Shown piece after piece: positions 24,401-31,249 of a stretch of DNA of 51,119 bases. The stretch comes from Lingula anatina (taxonomy: Eukaryota; Brachiopoda; Lingulata; Lingulida; Lingulidae), in NCBI RefSeq assembly GCF_001039355.2, contig NW_019774214.1, positions 470,651 through 521,769 of the forward strand, read 5' to 3'. Made by a program: the position numbers and the translations under genes. Numbering within the stretch: the first letter of the stretch is position 1; each line of letters begins with the position of its first letter. Below the pieces are notes generated by a model. It was not told the DNA's origin, searched no databases, and was given only the letters and a program-made list of their open reading frames with translations.

Positions 24401-25207
24401 CACATGGCACTCACAGGACTTAAGAGATATCTGTATTCAGTAATCCTCCCATTCTTGCATTCACAACTTGGTTCACTCCAGTAAAAGGTAGCTGTATCAC
24501 TATTGAATCTCAGCATGCCTGGAGGGCAGCCAGGAGCTAAAATATAGTAACATGAAAATGCCAAATTTGTCAAAAAATTGAATGCACAATGACTAAACTA
24601 TAGTTACCTAATAAAAGCTAAAATTATCAAAAATTTTAATGCACAACAGCTTAAATGTGGAAAAGTTTAATGCACAATGACCAAAATATAGTAACTGTTA
24701 CATGAAAAAGCCAAATTTGTCAAAAATTGAATGCATGCACAGTGGCCAAAATATTGTTCCATGAAGAAAAACTAAAACTGTCAAAATTTTTTATGCACAA
24801 TAACTTTCATGAGCATCAGTGCACCAGTAACAAATTGATCAGTTACCAAAACCTTTCAATTACTTCAAAATATGCAATTATCACACTAAAATCTACATCT
24901 TTACCTGCTTCTGAAGACTTCACAATTAGTGAAACTGGTTCCCCCTCAACTGCTCCAGAAACTGCTTTAATGGATATATTATACCGTGAATTTGGGTATA
25001 ATTTTGAAATTGTGTAATGTGTTGTTATCTCACTCAGTAATGGAGGTGTCTGGTGATCTGACAATTGCCTGCATTCCCCCTGTAACCTGACTGCTGTAAT
25101 ATTGTACCCTGTAATAACACAGCCAGTAAATCTAGGAGGCTGCCAATGAACAGTGACTGACGTGGAGGTTATAGAGCCTGCTGTCAGTGTGGCAACTTGT
25201 GCAACAA
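909..25207 (-). CDS. Receptor tyrosine kinase, FN3-FN3-Ig-Ig-TM-kinase (11 exons seen, both ends missing)
   Basis: Exons (minus, in order): 25207-24905, 24536-24243, 15211-14918, 14588-14265, 10938-10783, 10227-10160, 3279-3102, 2998-2885, 2240-2053, 1855-1733, 1020-909. All have AG/GT borders and their phases join without a break, giving about 718 residues. The product would be a single-pass plasma-membrane receptor that phosphorylates tyrosines on itself and on partners after ligand binding. Seen in order: two fibronectin III domains, two Ig domains, one TM helix followed by basic residues, and a kinase with glycine loop GSGAFGQV, lysine in [15 protein letters not shown] and [18 protein letters not shown] and WMSPEAL mark the tyrosine kinase group; the [22 protein letters not shown] stretch most resembles the FGFR/VEGFR branch. 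The four ectodomain exons are all phase 1-1, as in shuffled domains. The signal-peptide exon and the kinase C-lobe end were not found; the latter must lie left of position 1. The ligand is unknown. Confidence 0.9.
1021..1732. other. RTK intron
   Basis: No recognised repeat or coding signal; ordinary intron sequence between the two last visible kinase exons. Confidence 0.6.
1733..1855 (-). CDS. RTK exon: catalytic loop and DFG
   Basis: A 41-codon exon, phase 0-0. It holds [13 protein letters not shown] (catalytic Asp, and the AAR signature of receptor-type tyrosine kinases) and [10 protein letters not shown] (magnesium-binding DFG). The activation loop has one visible tyrosine (HKYEKQSQ) rather than the YY pair common in FGF and insulin receptors. 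Confidence 0.92.
2053..2240 (-). CDS. RTK exon: hinge, kinase insert, alpha-D/E
   Basis: Starts [19 protein letters not shown], the hinge and alpha-D of an RTK. A short kinase insert follows ([17 protein letters not shown]), then [18 protein letters not shown] (alpha-E). Acceptor TTTTAG and donor GTAAGC are clear. Phases match both neighbours. Confidence 0.9.
2241..2884. other. RTK intron
   Basis: Ordinary intron. A short palindrome (AAAATCTCTTAAGAGATTTT, 2495-2514) is the only structure seen. Confidence 0.6.
2885..2998 (-). CDS. RTK exon: alpha-C helix and beta 4-5
   Basis: Encodes [20 protein letters not shown] then [10 protein letters not shown]. The Glu of SEIMKELK is the alpha-C residue that pairs with the ATP-site lysine. 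HPNVVRLLG is conserved across RTKs. Phase 1-1, joining both neighbours without a stop. Confidence 0.9.
3102..3279 (-). CDS. RTK exon: juxtamembrane and glycine-rich loop
   Basis: Starts in phase 0 with [20 protein letters not shown] (juxtamembrane; the Tyr in LYAEI is a plausible docking site). [16 protein letters not shown], the nucleotide-binding loop, and SIAAVKTAK, with the ATP-anchoring lysine, follow. Donor GGTAAATAA is at 3101. An in-frame ATG upstream is intronic and is not the gene start. Confidence 0.92.
3325..3640 (+). repeat. Repeat family B, 5' fragment
   Basis: Starts with GGCAGCAAAGCTGTCAAATG, the shared 5' sequence of family B (compare 12057, 27544, 28942), and includes the TTTGAGAATCATGAATCATG and GGTCGCTATG blocks. 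The 3' hairpin is absent. Confidence 0.65.
3785..3955 (-). mobile_element. Short C/G-tract element (family C), reverse copy
   Basis: Reverse-complement relative of 16914-17080 and 25667-25846. All share a homopolymer C or G run near one end, a middle resembling GATCAAATTTTACCC, and GTAGCC-like ends. Probably a non-autonomous DNA element. Confidence 0.6.
4558..5573. mobile_element. MITE with long inverted ends and TA target duplication
   Basis: Begins TGCCCCTATTTCACACAGAC and ends with its reverse complement (about 70 bp of inverted match). TA flanks both ends (4556-4557, 5574-5575), as in Tc1/mariner-type elements. The right end occurs three times in a row (ending near 5313, 5485 and 5573). 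The interior includes the 75-bp tandem repeat listed separately. Confidence 0.75.
4905..5110. repeat. Tandem repeat, about 75 bp x 3
   Basis: Three copies of a unit containing GTGTGGACTCCATGCGGGGT and GACATGT(T/A)TGTTGG. The minus-strand ORFs here are repeats of the same translated unit and are not genes. Confidence 0.8.
5576..6329. other. RTK intron with decayed repeats
   Basis: No coding signal. Short GATCTGAGC- and AGATTGT-type palindromic words around 6165-6260 and 6545-6605 suggest remains of an inverted-repeat element, too decayed to bound. Confidence 0.4.
6330..6494. mobile_element. hAT-like MITE, 165 bp, 5-bp target duplication
   Basis: Ends CAGGGGGGTAACCAG and CTGGTTACGCCCCTG are inverted. 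Flanking CTAGG occurs at 6325-6329 and 6495-6499. A second inverted word, GTGCGTAC, lies inside. CAG-type ends and the 5-bp duplication fit hAT-type elements. Confidence 0.8.
6650..6845. mobile_element. Inverted-repeat element (GATCGATC type)
   Basis: Contains CAGATCGATCCAGCTGGATTGATCT and two inverted words around TTCTGTCACGCCTA / TAGGCGTGACAGATATTAA. Related in plan to 31250-31447. Boundaries are approximate. Confidence 0.45.
6846..7720. other. RTK intron, nothing recognised
   Basis: Unique-looking intron sequence with no supported feature. Confidence 0.5.
8097..9000. repeat. 145-bp tandem array (AGGTCAAAGGTCAA units)
   Basis: Units start GTAGGTCAAAGGTCAA at 8097, 8231, 8375, 8521, 8733 and 8878, spaced 134-146 bp except where the palindrome and n interrupt. 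Each unit includes TATTCAA-TTCAATAGTAACTATGG and CAGTTTTGGAGATAAAAG. Confidence 0.85.
8490..8602. repeat. Perfect 48-bp inverted repeat inside the array
   Basis: Arms 8490-8537 and 8555-8602 are exact reverse complements with a 17-bp spacer. The array orientation flips here, and an n follows at 8623. Confidence 0.9.
9929..9956. repeat. Terminal palindrome of repeat family A
   Basis: GTACTGCCAGCG / CACTGGTGGTAC, equivalent to 422-449 and 16409-16430. It closes the family copy at 7722-9956. Confidence 0.75.
10160..10227 (-). CDS. RTK exon: acidic juxtamembrane segment
   Basis: A 68-bp exon coding for an acidic stretch, [19 protein letters not shown] then SGE. It joins the TM exon in phase 1 and the kinase exon in phase 0. 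Acceptor TTGTAG, donor GTGAAT. It was chosen over neighbouring frames because only this frame keeps both junctions open. Confidence 0.8.
10783..10938 (-). CDS. RTK exon: transmembrane helix
   Basis: Encodes a short extracellular stalk ([14 protein letters not shown]), then a hydrophobic span of roughly 24 residues from [10 protein letters not shown] to LAYVTYTYC. It ends with the basic stop-transfer KRKHKTR. The glycine-rich start (GGIIGA) could support helix packing. Phase 1-1; acceptor TTTCAG, donor GTAAAAG. Confidence 0.88.
10994..11819. mobile_element. Element with C-rich/G-rich inverted ends
   Basis: Left end repeats CAATTCCCCC-type words (10994-11080); the right end (11760-11819) is its reverse complement in G-runs. 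Both ends can form G-quadruplexes on opposite strands. The interior is AT-rich, with no ORF. It lies in the RTK intron just upstream of the TM exon. Confidence 0.6.
12056..12656 (+). repeat. Repeat family B copy with terminal hairpin
   Basis: 5' end GGCAGCAAAGCTGGCAAATG; 3' end is a CAGCGACAGCAGCGGTGACAG-like tract and then the hairpin TATACAGACA...TGTCTGTGTATA at 12626-12654. A 5' fragment of the same family precedes it at about 11860-12010. It includes an A-run at 12379-12421. Confidence 0.7.
12680..14205 (-). pseudogene. Non-LTR retrotransposon relic (RT C-terminal part), split by a MITE
   Basis: On the minus strand, 14205-14005 reads [20 protein letters not shown] and [20 protein letters not shown], the end of a LINE reverse transcriptase. 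After the MITE (13456-14001) it resumes with [11 protein letters not shown] and later [20 protein letters not shown] to [20 protein letters not shown], the usual post-RT region. A small TATATAAAAAAGC duplication and stops break the frame. The 3' tail is (ACTT)n at 12690-12712. Resembles the Jockey/CR1 group. The 5' part is missing. Confidence 0.75.
13456..14001. mobile_element. Foldback MITE with TTA target duplication (Harbinger-like)
   Basis: About 150-bp inverted ends starting GAGCGCATTCTCAAC, with TTA at 13453-13455 and 14002-14004. The ends contain GGCGGACGTACATGAAAG and CGTCGTCCCTGCGGGGTAC. A 3-bp TTA duplication is typical of PIF/Harbinger. The interior of about 250 bp has no transposase. 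Confidence 0.82.
14265..14588 (-). CDS. RTK exon: membrane-proximal Ig domain
   Basis: 108 codons, phase 1-1. [20 protein letters not shown] gives the B-strand Cys and C-strand Trp. [11 protein letters not shown] gives the F-strand Cys of an I-set-like Ig domain. Acceptor TTTCAG at 14589-14590, donor GTAAAT. It lies about 0.33 kb downstream, in transcript direction, of the other Ig exon. Confidence 0.9.
14591..14905 (+). repeat. Repeat family B, internal fragment
   Basis: Shares the ATTATCATGGATATTC, ATGTGACTAGCAAAG and GTTTGAGAATAATAAGTGACAT blocks with 29340-29720. It lies between the two Ig exons of the RTK gene. Confidence 0.6.
14918..15211 (-). CDS. RTK exon: first Ig-like domain
   Basis: Phase 1-1 exon of 294 bp. 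[20 protein letters not shown] and [13 protein letters not shown] supply the two Ig cysteines and the core Trp. The fold is less canonical than the next Ig domain (F-strand FTC rather than YxC). Acceptor ATTTCAG, donor GTATGT. Confidence 0.85.
15590..16432 (+). repeat. Repeat family A, third copy
   Basis: Matches 9410-9960: CCAATTGACCCCAAACTC, the AGGTCAAA block, GACCTACATACAAGAGATGG, a degenerate triplet tract, then the palindrome at 16409-16430 (core CCACCAGCGCTGGTGG). An extra 160-bp segment at 15910-16150 is not in the other copies. Confidence 0.75.
16433..16913. other. RTK intron, nothing recognised
   Basis: AT-rich intron sequence without a supported feature. Confidence 0.5.
16914..17080 (+). 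mobile_element. Short C/G-tract element (family C)
   Basis: Forward relative of 25667-25846: CTGTAGCTAGCAG at the left, a G-run, CTGAAAAAGTGAACC, GATCAAATTTTACCC and GGCTACAG at the right. AAATT flanks both sides and may be the target duplication. Confidence 0.6.
18323..18884 (-). repeat. 3' LTR of the LARD-like element
   Basis: Complete LTR, 562 bp, from TGTAATGAACC to CACCTGACA on the plus strand. The partner at 22577-23092 differs by scattered substitutions and small gaps and lacks the last 45 bp before the n. Confidence 0.82.
19140..19790. repeat. Two direct copies of a 300-bp block inside the LTR element
   Basis: Copies at about 19150-19450 and 19500-19790 share TGGCTCGTCGGTGAATGGCA, GGACACAGCCACGGCGATGC and GACCATTTAGTTCC. 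The n at 19495 lies exactly between them. Confidence 0.75.
22557..22572 (-). other. tRNA primer-binding site
   Basis: TGGCGACCCTCGCCAG on the minus strand, 4 nt inside the end of the right LTR. It starts with TGG, complementary to the CCA end of a tRNA. The tRNA is not identified. Confidence 0.6.
22577..23092 (-). repeat. 5' LTR of the LARD-like element (cut at n)
   Basis: Matches 18323-18838. It stops at the n at 23093, after which leader sequence already present at 22489-22576 is repeated. Confidence 0.8.
23581..23924 (-). pseudogene. Frameshifted ORF with CxxC motif, probably transposon-derived
   Basis: On the minus strand an ATG at 23924 opens [15 protein letters not shown] one-base shift at a G-run moves to the frame [13 protein letters not shown] and then to an acidic stretch ([11 protein letters not shown]) and [20 protein letters not shown] before a stop. 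The basic start and CxxC resemble the N-terminal part of proteins carried by DNA transposons in invertebrate genomes, but I do not recognise the family. No acceptor or donor ties it to a host gene. Confidence 0.45.
24243..24536 (-). CDS. RTK exon: second fibronectin III domain
   Basis: Phase 1-1 exon. It shows the FN3 pattern: [20 protein letters not shown] (core Trp, with an added cysteine pair), then [18 protein letters not shown] (the conserved L-P-T-Y-x-F/V-R-A motif), ending [13 protein letters not shown]. Acceptor TTTAG, donor GTAAGT. About 9 kb of intron separates it from the Ig exons. Confidence 0.9.
24905..25207 (-). CDS. RTK exon: first fibronectin III domain seen
   Basis: Phase 1-1 exon. 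[20 protein letters not shown] (core Trp), then [20 protein letters not shown] with the FN3 F-strand Tyr motif and a possible N-glycan site (NIS). Acceptor ATTTCAG at 25208-25209, donor GTAAAG. It must be preceded by an exon ending in phase 1, and none was recognised between 25.2 and 27.2 kb. Confidence 0.88.
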
Positions 25208-25666
25208 CTGAAATAGAAAGAAATGAATTGTACTATGCCAATCTTAAAGGTATAACAAATGTCCTTTTTTGGCAAAAAAAAAGATTTTCTGGAGTAAAAG
25301 GCAATTTCCCAGGGATCGTCCTGGGTCAAAATCTGGTTGTGCCATTTTGGCCCCTTTGGTAAAAAAAGTGGGCCATTCTTAAAAAAATGTGTGCCGTGAA
25401 TTATGTAGAGAAAATTCATTATATTTCAATATTTTTATATGATTTAAAACAATGAAAAATGGTTTGATGCTATTACTCTGAAGTCCTAAATAATTGTAGT
25501 GTGTGGAAAAATCTTCCTAAATTAACAACTGCACAGTCCATAAAATTGTACTTATAATGGAAAAATCTTTCAGACTTAATAATTGCACTATGCCGAAGAA
25601 TTGCACTGCATGGAAAAGATTGACAATTCCCATCTTTATTGTAAAAAAGCCACTGCTCTCAGGCAG

Positions 25667-25846
25667 GCCAGTAGCCAGCAATTTCAAAAGGGGGGTTCTT
25701 TTTCTGAAAAAGTGGACCTTTTTTCATAAAAACGTCATGTAGCTAGATCAAATTTTACCCAAAATGGACCTTTTCCCAGCAAAAGGGGTGGTTCTTTCAA
25801 ACCCCCTGAAGCCCCCCCGCCCCCCCCCTCCCGGCTACAGTCCAGA
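25667..25846 (+). mobile_element. Short C/G-tract element (family C)
   Basis: Left CCAGTAGCCAGCAATTTC, then a G-run, CTGAAAAAGTGGACC and GATCAAATTTTACCC; right end a C-run and GGCTACAG. Same family as 16914-17080 and 3785-3955. Confidence 0.65.
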
Positions 25847-27225
25847 GTCTGATTATAATTTTTCTTCAAAATATTTGCATTTTTTTAACCTGGGAGAAAC
25901 CTGTCATAAATATATTTATTCTTACATAAAATCTAGCCAGCAACAACACAACATTACAAAAATAAGTTAGCATACCTATTAATGAATTTACACATTAAGT
26001 ATTTGTGATTATTACACTGCTGCAGGGCTTGACGCTTATTTTTCAGGTCACCTGTCAAGTCAGGCTTACTGCTAACAAGTTTCACCTGTCCCCAAATAAT
26101 TTCCACTTATACAGCCCCTCCCCCACCCAAAAAAAGGTGCAATTTTTTCAATATTTTCATNGTACAGCCCCTCCCCCCCCAAAAAAAAAGGTGCAATTTT
26201 TTCAATATCTAAGCTAGTTCATTTAGATACATATAGTGGACAGTTTTTCATCCTGACTGTGCCATTGTAGATTTTCTGTATCAAAAATGATGTTGTCCCT
26301 CATTTTGAATTTTGACATGCAGCACCGGTAAAGGTGCAATATTACATAAAATATCCGTTAAAATTAGTTAAGAGCGCCCATCTAAAAAGCTAATGAATAC
26401 TTCTCCTTTTCACTTATCAACTACTCAACATACCGGTATGCAGTCTGACGGAAGCCATATTTGTTTACCCAGCACGTGTAGTCATGTGTTCTCAGAGGTT
26501 TGTGTACAGTTTGAGCGGCCTGTTTATGAGTCTTGAGCAGCATGTTTTTCATTGACCCGTAGTTGTTTCAGTTTCAATATATTTTTTGTGAAATGGGTCA
26601 CATGTAAGCCCTCACAACATCGCTATGCACACTTCAAGCGACATCATAATGTTTGTAGATCTTTATTACAAAAAAATACTGTTTGCTATTTGTACGCGCC
26701 AGTATGGCACAGGTTAAAATCATACTTGCGCCTTTCAGAAAAGGGTCGCGCATTTGGCGCAACCCAGGATTATCCCTGATTTCCCATAGTTATCAACAGT
26801 GACTAAAACTGTTTCAACATTCAGAAATTATCCCTATTTTTTGTTAGACTCTCTTAAAGGATCATTACAAAAAAAACTTTTAAAAAGAGTTTATTATGGA
26901 GGGTAGCCATCTAAAGAGGACACATTGTCTGATGACAAATAGATTCCAGAATAACTGTAATAACTGCCATTTTGGTGCTAAATTAGAGTTTATTTTATTT
27001 GCATGTTTTTTTTTTTTTTGTTTTTTTTTTGTGCATGAATGGTCACTGAAAGAGAACTTGTAAAACCATCTCTAGTCTCACAGACAAAGTTAGAGTCATT
27101 TGCAGATCTAAAGCTATAAACGTATCCACTGATAGNTTGTTCATATAGAATGATCTATCGAACTTATCTACGACCTGCCGGTAATAAAGTACAGTAATCA
27201 ATACATCACTCTCTTAAGTACTTAC
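25847..27225. other. Region between the VRK and RTK exons
   Basis: Holds a C-rich 50-bp duplication around the n at 26161 (26112-26216) and a T-run at 27007-27030. A CpG-containing patch at about 26450-26780 might be a promoter. No VRK C-lobe exon and no RTK signal-peptide exon were recognised on the minus strand. Confidence 0.5.
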
Positions 27226-27346
27226 TTGAGTTTTTGATCTCTGACAAAGTCTTTGTTCTCTAAATTACTTTCCCATGGTAACCGACCACACAGCCATTGT
27301 AGTAGGCAATATCCAAGAATTTCTATGTCACCCCTTCTTGAAGGTG
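27226..27346 (-). CDS. VRK1: VRK exon: APSRRGD segment
   Basis: Starts with 2 nt completing an Ala, then [20 protein letters not shown] and [19 protein letters not shown]. This is the VRK alpha-F to alpha-G region. Donor AAGTAAGT leaves phase 2. The RTK FN3 exon downstream starts in phase 1, so the two cannot be spliced directly. Confidence 0.85.
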
Positions 27347-27458
27347 CTGAAAATGAAGAGCAATTACCACTGGTAGTTTGGAAGGGCTAGACTTCAAACT
27401 GATGATCATGATGATGATGATATGATTTAACTTTAAGCTTTCCTTCACATTTTTGAAA

Positions 27459-27497
<39 letters not shown>

Positions 27498-28870
27498 AAC
27501 TAGAGAACAAAGCCAATAAATACACAGACACCATAAATGAAACAAGGCAGCAAAGCTGACAAATGTTCAGACATTCAGACGCAGAATAATTACTTTAAAT
27601 GGATCAATCGTGCCACTTTTGGAAAGCAAGCTACTTCTTTACCAAACAAAGCAACTCAGTAAATTTACAGTAAAACAAAAATAGTTTGGCAGTTATGGGG
27701 TGAATGTCATGTGTCAGACTGTGACAGCACAGACAGACAGACCGATCAGTGTATATACAGACATTTTAGGTGTAAGACACTGTAAGTGTCTGTATATAAT
27801 CAGCTATACTGACCTGCCCCAACATGAGCATCTCTACTGGTGAATTCTATTGTCCCATCATGTGCTTTTCTGGGGTCCTCTTTGTATTCTTTGTGCTTTC
27901 CATCACATGAGAATTTGAATGCAAGACCATAATCAACTAAATACACCTAACAGAAGAGAAAAATATTTTACACACAATTTGCAATTATGCTGTAATCCAG
28001 AATTCACAAGAAAGAGCTTTTAATAAAATTTAATTGCTCAAAATGGCTAATGGCTTCTGTGCGATTAATCTTATATCCAGTTTCAAGCTAGATCACATGC
28101 TGAAGAACCCATGTCACAAATTCAGTCTGCCAAAATACATTTTAGTCTACTGGAGATCTGGGGCACCAGGGTCTAAGAATCTCCTGATCCAAAGCAGCCT
28201 TAGAGACCTGTAACTGAACAAGTTTACCTAATTTTACTAGTCTGGCTTTCTGGGGCCCTGAGTAAACATCTCTGACTATCAAAGAACATACCTAACATTG
28301 TATGCATAAGACTTTTGTCACATCTTTTTTATACCTGGTCTGTGTCTTTAAATCCTTCCAGCATATTTGATGCTTTTATATCTGCATGGACATATTCCTT
28401 GGAATGGATATACTCTAAGGCATCCAGCTAAAAAGGTAAAAACTAGTTTATTGTACCATTATGATAAAAACTACATATTTAAATAGCAATGTTGCCAGCT
28501 AAATCCCTGTTAATGAACACAGTGTTTATACCTCTTGGTCAATATCTTATTCTCTAAGTCAATATTTAAAGATATCTGGCAAAAAATGACTCAATCTTGT
28601 CAAATTTAAATAAACTTTCAACCAAATAATCACAGATGTATAAACGTGGCAACCTATAGATGCTAAAATGTACCATTCTTAGTCCCAATCTATACACAGC
28701 CTCTGTGGGAAATCTCTTTCCATTCCTTTCAAATTTCTTCTGCAGATCTTCTCCAAATCTCTCCATGATCATGAAGCGGTATTTTGTTCCATTTTTTTCA
28801 CTGGATCCCATGGCTATAAATTTGGGAACCCCTAACACTTTCATTTTGTGCTTGGATTTCCATTGGTCAA
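27226..28870 (-). CDS. VRK1: Vaccinia-related kinase (VRK), four catalytic-core exons
   Basis: Exons (minus): 28870-28674, 28427-28335, 27946-27814, 27346-27226, all with AG/GT borders and consistent phases, about 181 residues. VRKs are Ser/Thr kinases of the casein kinase 1 group; VRK1 is nuclear and phosphorylates chromatin targets. Diagnostic stretches are [32 protein letters not shown] (HxD catalytic loop), [12 protein letters not shown] (DYG in place of DFG), [20 protein letters not shown] and [19 protein letters not shown]. These are VRK hallmarks; I assign VRK1 rather than VRK2 only loosely. The N-lobe (glycine loop and ATP lysine) should lie upstream of 28870 and the C-lobe end below 27226. 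I found neither, so the gene may be incomplete here, have exons outside the window, or be a broken copy. No stop or frameshift is seen in the four exons. Confidence 0.88.
27456..27498. repeat. (AAAT)n microsatellite
   Basis: About ten units of AAAT in the VRK intron region, next to a family B copy. Confidence 0.95.
27542..27798 (+). repeat. Repeat family B, short copy with terminal hairpin
   Basis: 5' GGCAGCAAAGCTGACAAATG. 3' arms TATATACAGACA (27752-27763) and TGTCTGTATATA (27787-27798) are exact complements with a 23-nt loop. Ends 16 bp before the VRK exon at 27814. Confidence 0.78.
27814..27946 (-). CDS. VRK1: VRK exon: DYG and activation segment
   Basis: Begins [20 protein letters not shown], with the VRK-type DYG in place of DFG, and continues through the activation segment to DAHVGA. 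Acceptor TTAG, donor GTCAGT; ends in phase 1 and matches the next exon. Confidence 0.88.
28335..28427 (-). CDS. VRK1: VRK exon: catalytic loop
   Basis: 31 codons, phase 0-0: [20 protein letters not shown] then [11 protein letters not shown]. The catalytic Asp and Lys of HADIK are intact. HAD in place of HRD is in line with VRK-family divergence at this position. Confidence 0.88.
28674..28870 (-). CDS. VRK1: VRK exon: end of N-lobe, hinge
   Basis: Reads [20 protein letters not shown], then [20 protein letters not shown] and [13 protein letters not shown]. This is the VRK beta 4-5, hinge and alpha-E region. The acceptor ACAG implies an upstream exon ending in phase 1 with the ATP-binding loop, which I did not find. 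Confidence 0.86.
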
Positions 28871-28941
28871 CTGTAAATCAAAATAACATGCGAAAGACCC
28901 AAAAATTTATTAGAAAGTTCATCTAGTAAGCAATAAAAACA

Positions 28942-30784
28942 ACAAGGCAGCAAAGCTGTCAAATGTACAGACAAAAAGCAGGAAATAACAAAATAGGCTA
29001 CTGTCAATTCTGATGCAAAAGTACATTATGTTAAACTGCAAATTCAGGTAATACCAATGTAAGTAATATGTGAAACAAGCATAAGGCTTCAGGCCCATGG
29101 GAGTTCAAGTTCACACTTTGAAAATGTAAAACTTCCAGAAAAAGAAGTCAATTAGAATGCTTTTCCAACTCAGGCTTCATTTTAGTCCTGTATTTCTTTT
29201 TTGAAAGTTTGGCAATCACAAGTAACATGGTTTTCCCATAATGGTCATCATGGCAGCAGCACCCAAAATTGTGTTTTCTTCTATTCTGATGCAATATTAC
29301 ATAATGGTTAACTGCATAATGACAATCAATTTTTAATTAAAAAAATATATGTATCATGGATTTTCAGAAAATGTGACTAGCCTGGGTCTTCAAGCCTGTG
29401 GAACTTCAAAGTCACACCTTGAAAATGCCAATATGTGAAAAATTAAATTTTCACAAAAAAACTGTTTAACTGGCAGATTGCATTGCCTACTGAAGCTGTA
29501 TCTTAGTCCCATGTTTCTTTCCTATAAGTTTGAGAACAGTAAGTGACATGGTTTTTCTTAATAGGTAATCATGGGAGCAGTGCCCAAAATAGTTTTTTTT
29601 CAAATTTTGATGCAATATTACATAATGTTTAACAGCATAATGACCATCAATTTTTAATAATAAAATATTAGTATCATGGATATTCAGAAAATGTGACTAG
29701 CAAAGGTCTTCAGGCCCATGGAACTTCAAAGTCACAACTTGAAAATGCCAAAATGTAAACAAGACAGCAATCTGAACTGAAATGTTTTTTCCCCATTTAT
29801 AACAATTTTTAACATAAAACAAAATTAACAGTTTACTGCCATTTTTATATGATCAACTNTAGGTCTTCAGGCCCATGGAACTTCAAAGTCAAAACTTGAA
29901 AATGCCAAAATGTAAACAAGACAGCACTGTTCTGAAATGTTTTTTCCCCCATTTTTAACAATTTTTAACATAAAACAAAATTAACAGTTTACTGCCATTT
30001 TTATATGATAAACTAAGAAAATTGATGAGATGGGAAAAATATCAATAGAGCAGTGTTAAATGTCCCATTTCCTCCATTCCAAGATTCTGAACATAGTGAA
30101 TGATTGAATCTGACAAACTGCAATGATATGAGTTTATTTCCATTTTTGAAACTTTATTACACAATACACAATAACAAGTTTACCATCATTTTTACATAAT
30201 CAACTAACAATGTTGTAAAGATGCAGGAAATGTCAAACAAACACTTTCACGTATCTTATTAGTTAAATAATGAGACTGTTAACATGCCTAAGAATTGAAT
30301 CTCAGGAAATGTGAAAAAACAACATAACTTTTAAAATAATGGCCCAATTATACTGATTTTTGAACTTAACCTGCGTTTTAGCAAGATTGACCATTCCTGT
30401 GAGTTTAATGTCAATTGGCCTATCTGTTTTTCTTATATTGTGTTTACAGTGTTGCATATATGCTGAAAAGTGAAAAAAAAAGCATAACTACTAAAATAGT
30501 GGCCCGGTCATGCTGATTTTCGAACTTGACCTGCGTTTTAGTAAGAATGATTACTCCTGTGAGTTTTATGACGACAGGCCTATCGGTTTTCCTTGAAATG
30601 TGTTTACAGTGTTGCATATATGCTGAAAAGTGAAAAAACAGCATAACTACTACAATAATGGCCCGATCATGCTGATTTTCGAACTTGACCTGCATTTTAT
30701 GAATATTCATCAGCTCTATAAATATAAAGCCAAAAAGTACAACTGCCTTCCACTTATCGTGTTTACAAGGAAAGTGCACGGCGC

Positions 30785-30817
<33 letters not shown>

Positions 30818-30866
30818 CAGACGCAGGTGACAGCAATATGTACAGACACATCTGTGTCTGTACATA
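28942..30866 (+). repeat. Repeat family B, longest copy
   Basis: Starts AAGGCAGCAAAGCTGTCAAATG. It contains four related blocks (ATGTGACTAG..., GGTCTTCAGGCCCATGGAAC...), a CGACGG triplet tract (30783-30820), and a perfect 13-bp-arm hairpin at 30838-30865. The reverse orientation of the same sequence is found at 33280-34360 and 48868-49840. An n at 29859 sits between two copies of a 140-bp block. Confidence 0.75.
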
Positions 30867-30956
30867 AAAAACATTGTTTATAGCAATTTATACCTGAGGT
30901 GAGCATTTGTATATAAAAGCACATGGAATTGGGGGGTGGGACAACATTTTTGACCA

Positions 30957-31060
<104 letters not shown>

Positions 31061-31249
31061 TCCTCTGTACCAGTATAATTCATGTAGAAGAATGGGGATG
31101 CAGAGTGGAAACGAGGGGTGGGGGTTGACTAATATCACCCCTACTTCAAATGCCATGTGGCAGAGCGAATGAGGAGTGGGTTGTAATGGTGAATTAATGC
31201 AACCAAAGGGCATTGACCAATTGCATAAACCTCATTATCTAAGGGCGTA

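Noticed and set aside
24905-28870. A VRK-RTK fusion gene
   Set aside because: The VRK exon ends in phase 2 and the FN3 exon needs phase 1, so direct splicing would shift the frame; no linking exon seen.
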